From Xiphophorus maculatus (lineage: Eukaryota > Chordata > Actinopteri > Cyprinodontiformes > Poeciliidae): a stretch of 64,000 nucleotides of DNA. This document shows, in pieces, positions 1 to 10,900 of this stretch; the first letter of the stretch is position 1; each line of letters opens with the position of its first letter. Position numbers and translations under genes: made by a program. The stretch covers positions 28,366,213 through 28,430,212 of the forward strand of contig NC_036453.1 of the NCBI RefSeq assembly GCF_002775205.1, written 5' to 3'. The notes below the pieces were generated by a model. That model was not told the DNA's origin, searched no databases, and was given only the letters and a program-made list of their open reading frames with translations.

Positions 1-877
1 GACTCTGACTATGTTTTAGGTCAATGTCCTAGAAGGTGAATCTCCACTAAAAATCTCAAGTCTCTAACATACAGGATTCTCCTGAATGTTTCATCTACTT
101 TCACCATCTTCTGTGTTCTTTCAAGAGAAGTGCTGTTTGTTTTTCTTGTTTGCATTGAAAATGCAAACAAGGTTTGTATCTGAACTTCTCTTTACTTTCA
201 TTTTATTTCTAGAAATGCTGCCCTCTAGTGGAAAACAGATAGCACACCACGCTTGACATATAAAACGGCAAGAAACTAATGAAAAATCACAACAACAGCG
301 AAACATTCTCATTTAACATCCTCTTTAAAACTTTTTGTTTTGTTTTTCATGTTATATGATGTTCCTTAAAGGATTTTTTTATGTAAACATCTCTAAACAT
401 GAATTCAATGACTCTTAAAACATAAGAAATGAAAATATGTCTGATATAATTTTTGTTGCTGTGTCTGTCTACTTAGTGCATATAGTTATCATATTGGCTT
501 ACTCTGTAAGGTTACTCTTATACCTCACAAACATCAGAATCGTTCCAGGTTAGGCTCTGAGGTAATGGGCCCTCTCTTAGTCATTCTTATGAGTATTTTA
601 ATTTTGTTTATGTTTGTCTCATCAACATACAAAAATGGTAAAGGGGAGATAAAAAAGAACCTACGACTTGCTTGGCACACGATGTGTTCTTAAAGAATTT
701 AATCAGACACAAGTACAATTTGACAAGAATGTTTCTGATCTGAACAGGGCAAGAATTTGCTGTTATTTTCCATAATTTGCTATAAATATGGGTGGATACA
801 TTTAAATAATGTTGAATAATGTCAATTAATGTCAAATGTCTAAACTATTGAATTATTTATTTATTCTTTCCCCGTAG
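1..877. other. AT-rich non-coding stretch
   Basis: I see no convincing exon, RNA gene or intact mobile element here. Short open frames occur on the minus strand at 121-312 and 608-835, but they have low-complexity, AT-driven composition and no splice or start context. Confidence 0.5.
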
Positions 878-1109
878 TTAAGTGGTAAAAGGAAGGTCAC
901 ATCCAGCACAATTCATTCCAGACAAAGGTAAAAGATTTTGTTACATAAAAACGCATGCTAAAAATATTCAAACTTTTTGAAGCTCATGAAATTGAAACAT
1001 CATTTATGATACCTGATATACTGAGGGATTTAAAGTGAATACATAAGTGACAGAGAAAATACTCACTTCCCCCTGTAGATGGTGCAAGCAGGTTGTGTTG
1101 GGCTTTTGA
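878..1109 (+). CDS. Candidate last two coding exons of an unidentified + strand gene
   Basis: A pyrimidine tract ending in CCCCGTAG precedes 878. The segment 878-927 is open in only one frame and ends at a GTAAAA donor. A second tract, CCCCCTGTAG, ends at 1078, and joining 927 to 1079 keeps the frame open to a TGA at 1107-1109, giving a C-terminus that ends WCKQVVLGF. An AATAAA lies at 1455-1460. I do not recognise the peptide and find no upstream exon in the window. The same DNA also offers an exon-like segment on the minus strand (1067-1119), so strand and reality are both uncertain. Confidence 0.28.
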
Positions 1110-1454
1110 CAGCAATCAGCTGTAACATAAAGGGAGTATAGTGCTAATCACAGATAACTGTAAAAACCTTTGGTCAAGCGAAATGGATGGATTAACCTCT
1201 GACACCAAACTGATGATGTTGTACATACTACATACAAAAGATGGACCTGCTCTATATGATGTTTGGGTTGTTTCTTTTGTCATTTTGTTTGCACAAAATT
1301 AAAGTTGACAAAAAAAACTACATTCAAGCCAATACTAATATGATTCTATTTAATAAACACAGTTATTTAAAGACATTTTTATTCCGCCAACAAAATAAAT
1401 GTATTCAAGTTACGTATTGGATTTTGTCAAAAAGTTCTTGTGTGATGTTGCTGC

Positions 1455-1460
1455 AATAAA
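1455..1460 (+). terminator. Possible polyadenylation signal AATAAA
   Basis: This canonical hexamer lies about 350 nt after the TGA of the candidate exon pair at 878-1109. In AT-rich DNA such hexamers are frequent, so the support comes only from its position. Confidence 0.25.
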
Positions 1461-1899
1461 ATAACTTATTTGAAGGCTTTTTACACTTGTTTAAAAGGAT
1501 TTCAAACAAATGTATCTCCATCTGTCTGTCTGTTAAATAAATGATACATAAACAAAAAACAGAAAGCCTGGCCACTTCTTTGCTCCTCTACAACATAGTG
1601 TGACATGTAACACTATATTATGATAAATATTATGATTTTATAATTTTAAATATTATGATATATCTATATATATCACACTACATCTCATTCACACACAATC
1701 ACAAGTTCTCATGGGAACAATGCCAAAAAGAACCAGATAGGATTTATTTTTTAAGATGGAAAAAAAAGCTAATGTTTCAGTTTTTCGCAGGACAAATTTG
1801 TGAAATGAATGCATGTGTTTTCTAATGTACAACATGTTATGTTATACGTTACCCGGTAGCGCCTGCAGCTGTACGGCTGTCCCTTGAGATGTTCTTTTA

Positions 1900-3500
1900 A
1901 GTAAAAAAAAAAAATCTTAGATTTTTTTATTATCTAACCCTCTTTACTATGGACCTTACCAGAGGGGCCGCTGTTCATTGGCTGATGCCCATTCTACTTG
2001 GTCACGTGCGTGGCCGTCTCACAAACACACTTAGCTTCCCGTTAGCTAAGTACAGCATAATGGCAGAACTGGTACAACTTCTACACCTTGAAGCCTGTCT
2101 GCTACACAGTCTTACGTTAGCTAAACAGATCAATATGCAATGTGTCTGTATCTGACATACACTAAAGATTTTATTTGAGCAGAAAAGGCTTTGGACTAAA
2201 CTGTTACTCGTGTTAGCCACGTTAGCACCAAGTACAGCTAGTCAATCAACCGTCGCTGTGTTCAGGGAAGCGCTGATTAATAATCGAGAAATAAATATCA
2301 AGCCTGGAAACTTGATATCGTAACGGACTGAATGTTATGTTTTTAACGTAATCTTTGCTCGTCTTGCGGGGAGCAGGCGGTTGCCACGGTAACAGGTGTG
2401 CTTAAACTACAAAGAGAGAGAGAGAGTAAAAAGGTAGGAGTGGTTTTGAGTTGATCACCTGTTCGGGTTATTTTACCTTTGTTTACATTTGCTGTGGCGC
2501 ATTACAGCCGCTGTAGTTTCTAAACGTTGGACTAATTTCCTCGTTCGTTTGTGAGTTTACGTCATTCACAACAAACATCAAATAGAACAAATATATTTCA
2601 TAAAATTTTAACAAACAAATGGCTTCCACCGTGGTAATTATGTGAAATTAAATTAATTATATCCCAGCTTCAGAAGATTTGCCTTTACCTTTACAGAGCT
2701 CTTTGGTTCCTCCTATCAGTCTGTAGCTTCTCATATTGATGTCATCAAACCAAATTTCAGATCTACCATAACTGACTGACACCTGCTGGCCTCAGGTTTG
2801 CAACCAGCTTGTAACTGAGAAACCAGTAACCTCCTCCCAGATGATGACCTGAACTTGTTAGTTCCTCTGTCCATTGTAGTAGCTGATATATTGTGAAAAT
2901 CCGGTAGAAATGATGCACTAATCGAGTCATGTTTACATAGAAACAACACGCCAGCGAGGCTTCGTTTGTGAGAAAATGCGGTCATGTGGGTCGGTTGTGG
3001 GCGGAGCTTGGTAAGGTCCATTAACAAAATTGTGGAGAAAACAAAAGTATTTCGTGTCAAAACATCTTGTATCGTGTGAGTCTGTGGGGGCAGGCGCGTG
3101 CCCGTCCTAAACCTAAATGCTATTGGTCAGTTTACTTTTGTTTATTTGGCGGCTTGGCTCGTTTTTCTGTAAGCTAAAAATGAAAAAGCAGAGTTTGAAC
3201 CCTTCCGTAGTTGTAAAATGGGTCGGATGAACCCGCCTGAGCTTTTTACCATGTGCACGGTTCTGGCAGGGTCGCCAAGTTTAACAGCTTTTTTGTGTGT
3301 GTGCGTCACCCGGTTAGTCGAACATGACATATGACATCTGCGAGCTCTTCCTGAGCATCTGCTGGAGGGTTAACGGCTAATTCTAGCTGAAACTTTGCCA
3401 AAAGAGGAGAAATCAACCAAACATTGTTGCTTCACCTCCTTCTCGTCTGGAAGATCTGGAAGGGATCTCCGTCATCACATGGGTAGGCTTCCCCCCCGCC
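1900..3500. promoter_or_regulatory. Promoter-like region with more CpG than its surroundings
   Basis: Base composition shifts from AT-rich flanks to a segment with many CpGs. It holds inverted CCAAT motifs (ATTGG at about 1976 and 3122), an E-box CACGTG near 2003, an X-box at 2380-2393, and a possible non-coding first exon ending at a GTAGGC donor at 3483. An ATG at 2060 begins a short frame without a clear donor. The transcript it serves is unknown; it could belong to the spectrin gene downstream or to an unseen neighbour. Confidence 0.4.
2380..2393. promoter_or_regulatory. Perfect palindromic X-box (RFX-type site)
   Basis: The sequence GTTGCCACGGTAAC is two inverted half-sites, GTTGCC and GGTAAC, separated by two bases. 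This is the consensus layout bound by RFX factors, which often control ciliary genes. It sits inside the promoter-like stretch, which strengthens the case, but no ciliary gene is visible next to it. Confidence 0.5.
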
Positions 3501-4100
3501 CCCTGTTTTTATTATTTAGTATAATTTGTGTATTTAAAAAAAGCAGATCTAATCCGCACATTACGTATGTGGCCTGTATTTGTGTGGTTCAGGTTTGCGC
3601 TGGCTTTATGCGCATGATACACGTTGGTGATGTGATTGTGCTCTTGTGGGTCAAATGCAGTGATAGCGCAATAATATCCTGCACCTGCCCCTGTACATTA
3701 CAAGTCAGTGAACTAAAAACTAGCTTAAAAGTTTTGGAGAGGTTACAAATTTTAAACGTTCTAGGACTTGCAAAAGATTGACCTTTTTTTATTTTTTACA
3801 TAAGTTCTTTGATTGCATGTTGGTAAGACAATAAATTTGAGGTTGCTGCCCAGAAAAAGCTTAATCCAACAATATCCTTGGAACACTGCTTGTCTATGAT
3901 GTTCCCAGAATAACAATGGAGACAATGGAGAATTAGTTGATGCCTTTCAAAATGGCTGGGTTTTCCTAATAGACTCAGCAGTGCAGATCTGTATAATGAG
4001 AACAACAACCAGCAACATTTTAACAGCATTGCAGAGAATTACAAGGTCACCAATACCGGGGAAAGTTTCTGCAGCTGGCATCAACCAACTTCCATAGTTG
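3500..4100. other. Non-coding stretch, nothing recognised
   Basis: Open frames at 3395-3781 (+) and 3796-4029 (-) lack splice signals and family features. I see no repeat I can name. Confidence 0.4.
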
Positions 4101-4119
4101 GGAGCCGACCATAGAAAGA

Positions 4120-4250
4120 TCCTGGTTGGGCATTTCTAACAATGCTACGAGACTGTAGCAAGGCTGAATGTAAAGAGAGACCAGAGAAGGAAGGTGGACA
4201 TACTATGTGTGCAGGAGACCAGGTGGAAAGGTAGCAGGAATTGAATCTTA
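4120..4250 (+). mobile_element. Non-LTR retrotransposon (LINE) endonuclease fragment
   Basis: Bases 4191-4232 read KVDILCVQETRWKG in one frame. This is a hallmark stretch of the APE-type endonuclease of RTE/CR1-like LINEs, with the QET residues typical of the active-site region. Flanking sequence is frameshifted and interrupted by stops, so it is a dead fragment. The clade cannot be fixed from such a short piece. Confidence 0.6.
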
Positions 4251-5149
4251 GGAGAATAATTCAAGTTGTTCTATTCTCGTGTAGAATGAGTTATACTGAA
4301 GGTAACCTGGTAAAAAACCAACCCTTATAATACCCTTTGCTTCGCACAAAGGCTCTGAACCCTCAACTATTAAGAAATGATTGCTTGCTGGAAACAGACT
4401 CTTGATGCTCAGGAGGTCTCAGGTGATTGAACAGCTACAGCTAATGCAATGAAGGAGACAGGTAGGCGGGTACTTGATGTGCCATCACGAAGGAGGTTCA
4501 CTCATGCACACTCACACACCCTTAATAAGGTGCTGGGTGGTGTACACCAGGATGGTATAGTGTAAACTAGCTCACCCAGCAAAGGGTTTACTGTATAGAC
4601 AGGTGGTGTACTCTCAGCAGAGTCTCTTTCAATATGAGGAAGAACCGATAGAAGGTATTTATTGTGTACTTCAGTGTGTATTAGTGTACATGGAAACATA
4701 CTAAGTGTTGAGGGACCATCTAGTGTATATTTGGGAGGCATAATGTACTCAGATTTACCCAGGGAAGGTTACTTGTACACTGTGTAGTCTCTCCAGTGAC
4801 ACTCTGTCTGTGGAACGGATACCAAAGCAAGGAGTTGTGTTTGCACATCAGGATTCTTAGCAAACCTTTCAGTCTAACTTCCCAACAGAAGCACATGGAG
4901 ACTTTAAAGTAACAGTATCCATCAAGAACCTACAGAGGAATGCGTGTATCAACTTTTTATCCTATGTGGGGCCTCATCTTTCCTTGAAGATGAGCCCCTG
5001 TTGTGGCACTTGAACCTCTGTAGGCAATCAGAGTTCAATCATAGTGGGAAGATCGTAAGGGCCAAGACCACATGGTGTTTGGTCATTGCAGGGCCATGGC
5101 CTTTCCGTTGCAGCATGCTGTGTGATGGGTAGTGAGATGCTGCAGGGGG

Positions 5150-5590
5150 TGCTTGAAATGTGGGCTGTGCTGTGTGCGGAGCTCGCGCTTTCGGACGTGG
5201 CCTCATTGGCTTTTAAGGGTTAAAGCTCTCCTAGGGGTGGGAAGTTCATGACGTCTGTGCCTGGGGGCATGTGTTCAATGTTTTTGTACTGGTTGGATAT
5301 GACCAGGTGTCTGAGCTTTTGTGTGGGTGAGGGAAAGAGAGCTGTCTTCCCTTCTCCACCCCAGAAAGAAGGAAACCATCTCTTCGGACCAGGAACTGGT
5401 TGCCCCTCTGGGGGCCTGGAACTGGGAGTGTGGAGTGTGTGCCCATGGCGCCGGTCTTTCTCATGTCGTCCTCATGTCCTGGAGGGTGAGTCTGTGGGTT
5501 TCCACACCCGCTATAGAGCATTCTCATGGAGGAACCTTAGAGACACAAGCACAAGCACCTCAGCTTCTTCTACGCTGAGTAGAAATAGCT
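5150..5590. other. GC-rich segment of unknown origin, possibly repeat-derived
   Basis: Composition is clearly richer in G+C than its flanks, and overlapping frames stay open on both strands (for example 5248-5592 + and 5246-5527 -). No frame looks like a known domain. It could be part of an old retroelement or an isolated regulatory segment. Confidence 0.25.
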
Positions 5591-6544
5591 AATCAGTGTA
5601 GAAGCTTAGACTAGTTAACCAGACTGATTAGCTAGTCTGGTTTCTTTGATACTACCACTTCTCTGCCAGTAGTTTAGCTTTTTGGTTAATTTCATACATA
5701 ACAGACTCCTTATTAATCTCTTTGATCCTGCAGTATCTCCATTATTCTTGATGATTTACCCCGCTGTTACCTGCCTGCTTCAGTTTTTATAAGTTTTTCA
5801 GTTATTATTAATAAATTCTCTGCATTGTGGTTCAACTTTAAAACCGCAGTACATGACAAACTTGGAATAATCCAATAGTAATTCCATAATTATGTGCTAA
5901 ATTTAAACTGACCACATGTTTCAAGATACCTGCAGCACTTTTTATGTTTAATAGGCACTTCATTGGGGCAGTCATAATTTGTTAGGGTTTTTTGTATGTA
6001 TTGTTTGTATTCCATATAAAAAACATTGATGTTCATCTTGTTTGAAACACTGTGTTGTGAATTGCAAAGTGAGATTAGTGAGGTCGATAAATACAGAAAA
6101 TCTATTAATCTCCAAAAGAAAAGAACACAGATGGAGCCAGACTGAACAGCCAAACTTGGTGCTTCAGGATGGTGCTCCACTTTAACCTCATAAAACTTTA
6201 ATCCCTAGTTTGCTATAGTGATGTGTCGTTGTTCTATAACTGGTATTTTAAAAAAAAAAGTATATAAAAATGCTTCAAATGCTGCAACATCAGTGCAAGG
6301 CTAAAGTCACGTTTTAATTCTTATTTTTGCTGACAACATGTGAGTGTCCTATTGAGTAGAAATGATTTCAGAGGAAGCTGTATTAGCCTCAGAGCAGGGT
6401 ATAACGCATACCCCTTCTGTTCCAAGCAACATGCTGACAGCAGAAGAAACGCATGCAGGGTTTCTTAAAGCAGGCGAGTGATTAGTGATCCGAATCAGCC
6501 AGCTACATCTTGGACCACGGACGCACTTGCGCTCCTTCCCTTTC

Positions 6545-7832
6545 ATTCAGCTGTTTCAGAAGCGACACCTCCCCCTCTTTCTTTCCCAATTCTCATCCAG
6601 CTCCGAGTGCAGTCATTTCTAGTGCAGAGAAATGTCCCCAGTGACAGTAAGGGATGACGCAGGCTCTCTCTTCCTCTCTCTGTTTCACTAACCCTCACCG
6701 TCCCACCCTCCATCTCCTTGTAGCTCTTCCATGTTTTCCCTCTTCTGACTTGCTCTCCCCTTCTTTTTTCCTACTTTGGTACTACCCTTTTCTCCATTTC
6801 CTCGCCCAGTCTCCCCGTCCCCCTCTCCTCTCTCTGCCTCCCCCTCTCTCCCCTCCTTTTCACTCTGCTCCGGCACTGCAGTGCTGATTGTGATTGAACA
6901 CACACACACACACGCCCGCACGCACGCACACATAGGCTAGCATACCCAAACACACGCACACAGGAGCGTAGCTGAGTAGCAAGTACTGCAGCAGCATGCA
7001 GCATCTGCGGCTCAGCCATTCAGGGAATGAAGGAAGCAGATCGCAGGAGGGAAAATAGTTTGCTGCCTCAGACCAGCCTGCTTGTGCACCTTAGCAGAGG
7101 TGAGGATAATGCATTTCAAGAGCGGATGGCTTATGCTATCCTGTCTTTTCTGCACTGCCTCTGCATCCCGCTCACCCTGCTCCTCCTACTCCAACTCTTC
7201 CTCCTCCTCCTCTCTACAGCATCATTAAACAGGACTACAGATTGACCGGGACTGGCAAGTGGTGGATGGTCAGGGTTTTTTTTTTTTACCCCCAGCTGAA
7301 GGATTTCTTCTGTGGCTATGCTACATCTGCACCCTGGCTGCTGGCTGGATTGTAACTGACTTCCGGAGCTTGAAAATAGCACCGAAGCGTACGAGGAATC
7401 TTGGATGTGTGTGTGGCATTCTGTACCAGTGTTGTCGCTGGTGCATTTCCCTTTTTTTTTTTTCCCCTGCTGGTTGTTTTTGCCTTCTCAGAGACTGGCT
7501 AGCAGGCACTGCAGCATCAGGACCGCAAGATCCATGAAGGGGTAGGGCATGAGGACCCAGGGGCAACCCTAAGGAAGGGCTTGAGTACTTCCATTGGTAC
7601 CACTGCTGAGGTGCTCGTCTTGATTTTTCTTTTTTTTTTCTTCTTTTTTTCCAGAAAGGGGTGTCTGGTGGGGGGTTGGTGTGGGTGGTGACAGCACAGG
7701 TAGCTAGGCCCCTACAGAGCAGAGCGGGTGGCTCTTGCGTAGAGGAGCCAGGCAGGACGTCCTGTGGGAAGGGGGAAGAAGGGCTGACTGGAACGTTGGA
7801 CTCCTGATGGTGGCTATTTTTGTCTCCCCTAG
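6545..7832 (+). promoter_or_regulatory. Candidate internal promoter and first exon for a short beta-IV spectrin isoform
   Basis: This 1.3-kb tract differs from ordinary intron. It has a long CT-rich stretch (6660-6870), a CA microsatellite (6899-6960), and then balanced-composition sequence up to the acceptor at 7831-7832. It contains no spectrin exon. Mammalian SPTBN4 is known to make a short isoform (Sigma6) lacking the actin-binding domain and about the first half of the repeats. Transcription starting here would give such a product. An in-frame TGA at 7805-7807 would block read-through translation, so the first usable in-frame ATG is 7865. This is inference from composition and position. 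Confidence 0.35.
6899..6960. repeat. CA-rich microsatellite
   Basis: A run of CA dinucleotides is followed by interrupted CACGCA and CACACG units. Confidence 0.8.
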
Positions 7833-7987
7833 CTGAGCGTTTGGGACAGCAGGTGGAAGAGAAGATGCTTATGGCCCGAGACACGGCCCGGGATGAGGCT
7901 CAAAAGCTACACAGGAAGTGGCTGAAGCACCAGGCCTTTATGGCAGAGCTGGCCCGCAATAAGGAATGGCTGGCCAAGATAGAACAG
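7833..7987 (+). CDS. sptbn4: sptbn4 exon, start of about spectrin repeat 10
   Basis: The acceptor TCTCCCCTAG is followed by codons for ERLGQQVEEKMLMARDTARDE and a conserved HQAFMAELARNKEWLAKIEQ ending at a GTGAGT donor. The first base pair completes a codon begun in an exon outside the window or in an alternative first exon. ATG codons at 7865 and 7871 are in frame. Confidence 0.9.
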
Positions 7988-10900
7988 GTGAGTGGAGGTG
8001 ACCAGGGGGGGGGAGAGCAGAAAGGCGCCACACGCTAAAGGGGAACACACGAGTACGCGGTGGGTGTGGTGAAAGTTGGAAGTGAAAAGGTGAAGCTGAG
8101 TGAGGTGTCATCACTCGGCTGTTCTATCTTCACCATGCTCAGGAACGTCCTGTTACACTCTCAAGGTTACATAGAAAGAACAGTGGTGTCATTTTTGCTT
8201 TCACGTTTAGTCGGATCTTTGTGCCTCTTTTAGGCCTTTTTGCATTAATCAGACTTGGACTTGCAGGCTGGAGAGAATTGAAATGAGAAAGCTCTAACCT
8301 TACAGCAGAAACACAACGTGTGCTACAGAGTCTGGTATAAGTCGGTGTGAAGCATTTATTGCTCTCTCTTGTTTGGTTTTTGGTCCTGCATTGCCATCAT
8401 GCTTTGCTACAACCCATCTATGCAGGATACCCTCCATGCTGTCCAGCCCCAGTGAATTGAAGCCCACATGGGCCTCGAATGAGATCTGTTGTCATCATTT
8501 TAGTTTCCTTAGATTACAAGTTGAGCTTGTTGTTTAGAAATATATCAGAGTTTCTGAACATGGTATGACATCTTCAGCTCAGGACCAGCACAGATTTTAA
8601 GCAGAACAAGACATCAATCTTCCAGCTGCAGCTGAAATAAAAGCACATACTGGTCATACTGGTCATTGGAGCTATAATGGTACAAAAGTATAGACTCAAC
8701 ACCTGCTAGGTGGTTGTTTCAGTCACTTATTCAGCTGAATATTTTTTGCCGTTCTGCTCTTTGTAGAGAAACTTCAATCTTAACAAGTTGATATTTGCTG
8801 GCTATGTGGTCTCTGCTCACACCATGAATGTCTGGATTTCTTTTCATAAATATTTCAAATTTATTTTATTTGTCCATCTTGGAAGCCATCTATCAGCCAG
8901 CTTAGTGTCAGTGTGCAGCAAAATCTGTGTTGCTCTTTGCTCCCTACAGCTGGAGAAAACTTCAGTCACTCCTGCACAACCAGAGAGCAGTATGGTGGAA
9001 ACTGTTAGATTTAAATCACATCCCCTTTAAACCTTAGTAGAACTCGATGCTGGTAATCAGGGCCCATGTATTGAAGACTTATTGTAGTGAGTCAACAATA
9101 GACTTACTACAATCTTTGACTGATCTTTAAAAATGACTGCAATCTGGATAAATCAAGAAGTGGTGTTCTGCTTTCCAAAGCCCTAGCAACACACGAGTAT
9201 CCGCAAAATGTCAGACAGAAACCTTTTCTTCCTTGAAAACGCAGCAAACATTTGTAGACTTTGGCCAACATGCAATGTATTTACACCCCTTATAATATCA
9301 TAAATGTTTGTTGATATTTCTTCGTGTCTTAATTATTTATTTCCTTTGAATACATTAAAACATTTATTAGACTTTATAGATTTTTGCACACCATTGTGGT
9401 AGTAAGCTGTGTGATAAAATATTCATTAGATACCAGGGAAACTAATTATAACCACAGCCTTGAAGTCAACACTGCTATAGTTTATTATCTAATGAGGAAA
9501 AGCTTTGGTTGTCCATGTGTGTAATGTGTTCTTCTTAGTTTTGGGACAAAAAAAGACTTGAAATTGCTTTGTGTCTTCAGTTCCTCAGTAAGTTTTGGAA
9601 TACAGGCAGGCCTACTCATTTGTATGTTCAGAGTTTTGTGAGCTGAAGTTCAGAGCAGGGGATACAATCTCTCTTCAACTGTTACCAGTGTGGAGGTGTT
9701 TGAAATGTTCAGGGGAACACAGGAACAATTGGTTTTCTGTTTTGCACATATTCCTCATTTATTGGTTTGACAAAACAAATTTTTTGTCTTTCATAGGGTA
9801 AAAATCCCCATCAGGGTGACACAAACCTGAACAAAGCAAACGCAGACTATTTGTACTTTTTTTTTTGATAAAAGTTCATTTGCCGTAGCATCCGCAACTC
9901 TGGTCTCTTTTTAAATAAAGAAGGGGGAAAAAATCATCTCTTTGTGATATTTTAATGAACATTTGGGGAAAATTGAGATCTTCTGCACTTGAATCGACAT
10001 GGTAGGAGTTATACTACACTCATCTTACTTTGCCTGGAAATTGTTGATTTATCTAGGAAAACACGAACTACATTTATTTACCAGATCTTTATCTCAGCAC
10101 TGCTTTAGCCATGCCCAATAAGTCCAAATAGCTAGTTACACTGCATCATTTACACACTAAGAGATTACATATTGTTCTTACTTATCAAACGAATCTTGAA
10201 GCCGAAATGTAAAATTCATGTCTAAGAACCAGCACAGGTCTGTGCCTTAACTGGGCCATTACAAAACCCTGATACTTTTCTTATTCAGCCATTGTGTGGG
10301 TTTGTTGCTGTGTTTGGGCTCAAACCCCTGTTTGTACTCACATATTATCCTGATACCCACCACTCGACAGCTGGTTTGTAGTGTTGTTACTGCTATACAC
10401 TGTTTAGTTTTAACCGCCGTGGCTGAGTGACACTGCTGCTTTAGACTTACAATGGATATTGTGATTCAACCAGAAGCAACTTTAGCATATTCTTTTCTAG
10501 ACTGAAGCTTCTTTCTTCTTCCATCCCTTTAAATTAGTTTTAATATTTCATTTTTTCTAATTGTACCGTCATAGACCTTAACATTTTACATGTTAACTGA
10601 CTCGTGGAGTCTGAAATCATACTTTCGGTTTAATGCAATTTATTTGAGCATTACACAGTTTAACCTTGGGGTCAATCTTGCAGGACGTCAACTGCTGGGG
10701 GAAAACATTTTCATTTACAGTTGTGAAAAAAATCCTTTTCACAGTGATGGAATTCAGTATTTTGGGTGTGACCTTATTAGTGTTTCAACATTGAACTACA
10801 GCAACAACTCATTTGCTAAGACCATTGCTGACGGTGTTGTGTTAACACCCACCTGTAACCTCCAGTCAAGCAAAGTACCAAATTCTCCTGCCTCTATTGA

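Noticed and set aside
1067..1119. Exon-like segment on the minus strand (TTACAG acceptor, GTGAGT donor)
   Set aside because: Both splice signals are good but it is only 53 nt, no partner exon was found, and it conflicts with the + strand interpretation that links two exons.
7321..7884. 187-codon minus-strand frame overlapping the first spectrin exon
   Set aside because: It overlaps a conserved + strand exon and consists of low-complexity Ser/Pro/Lys sequence without splice or family support.
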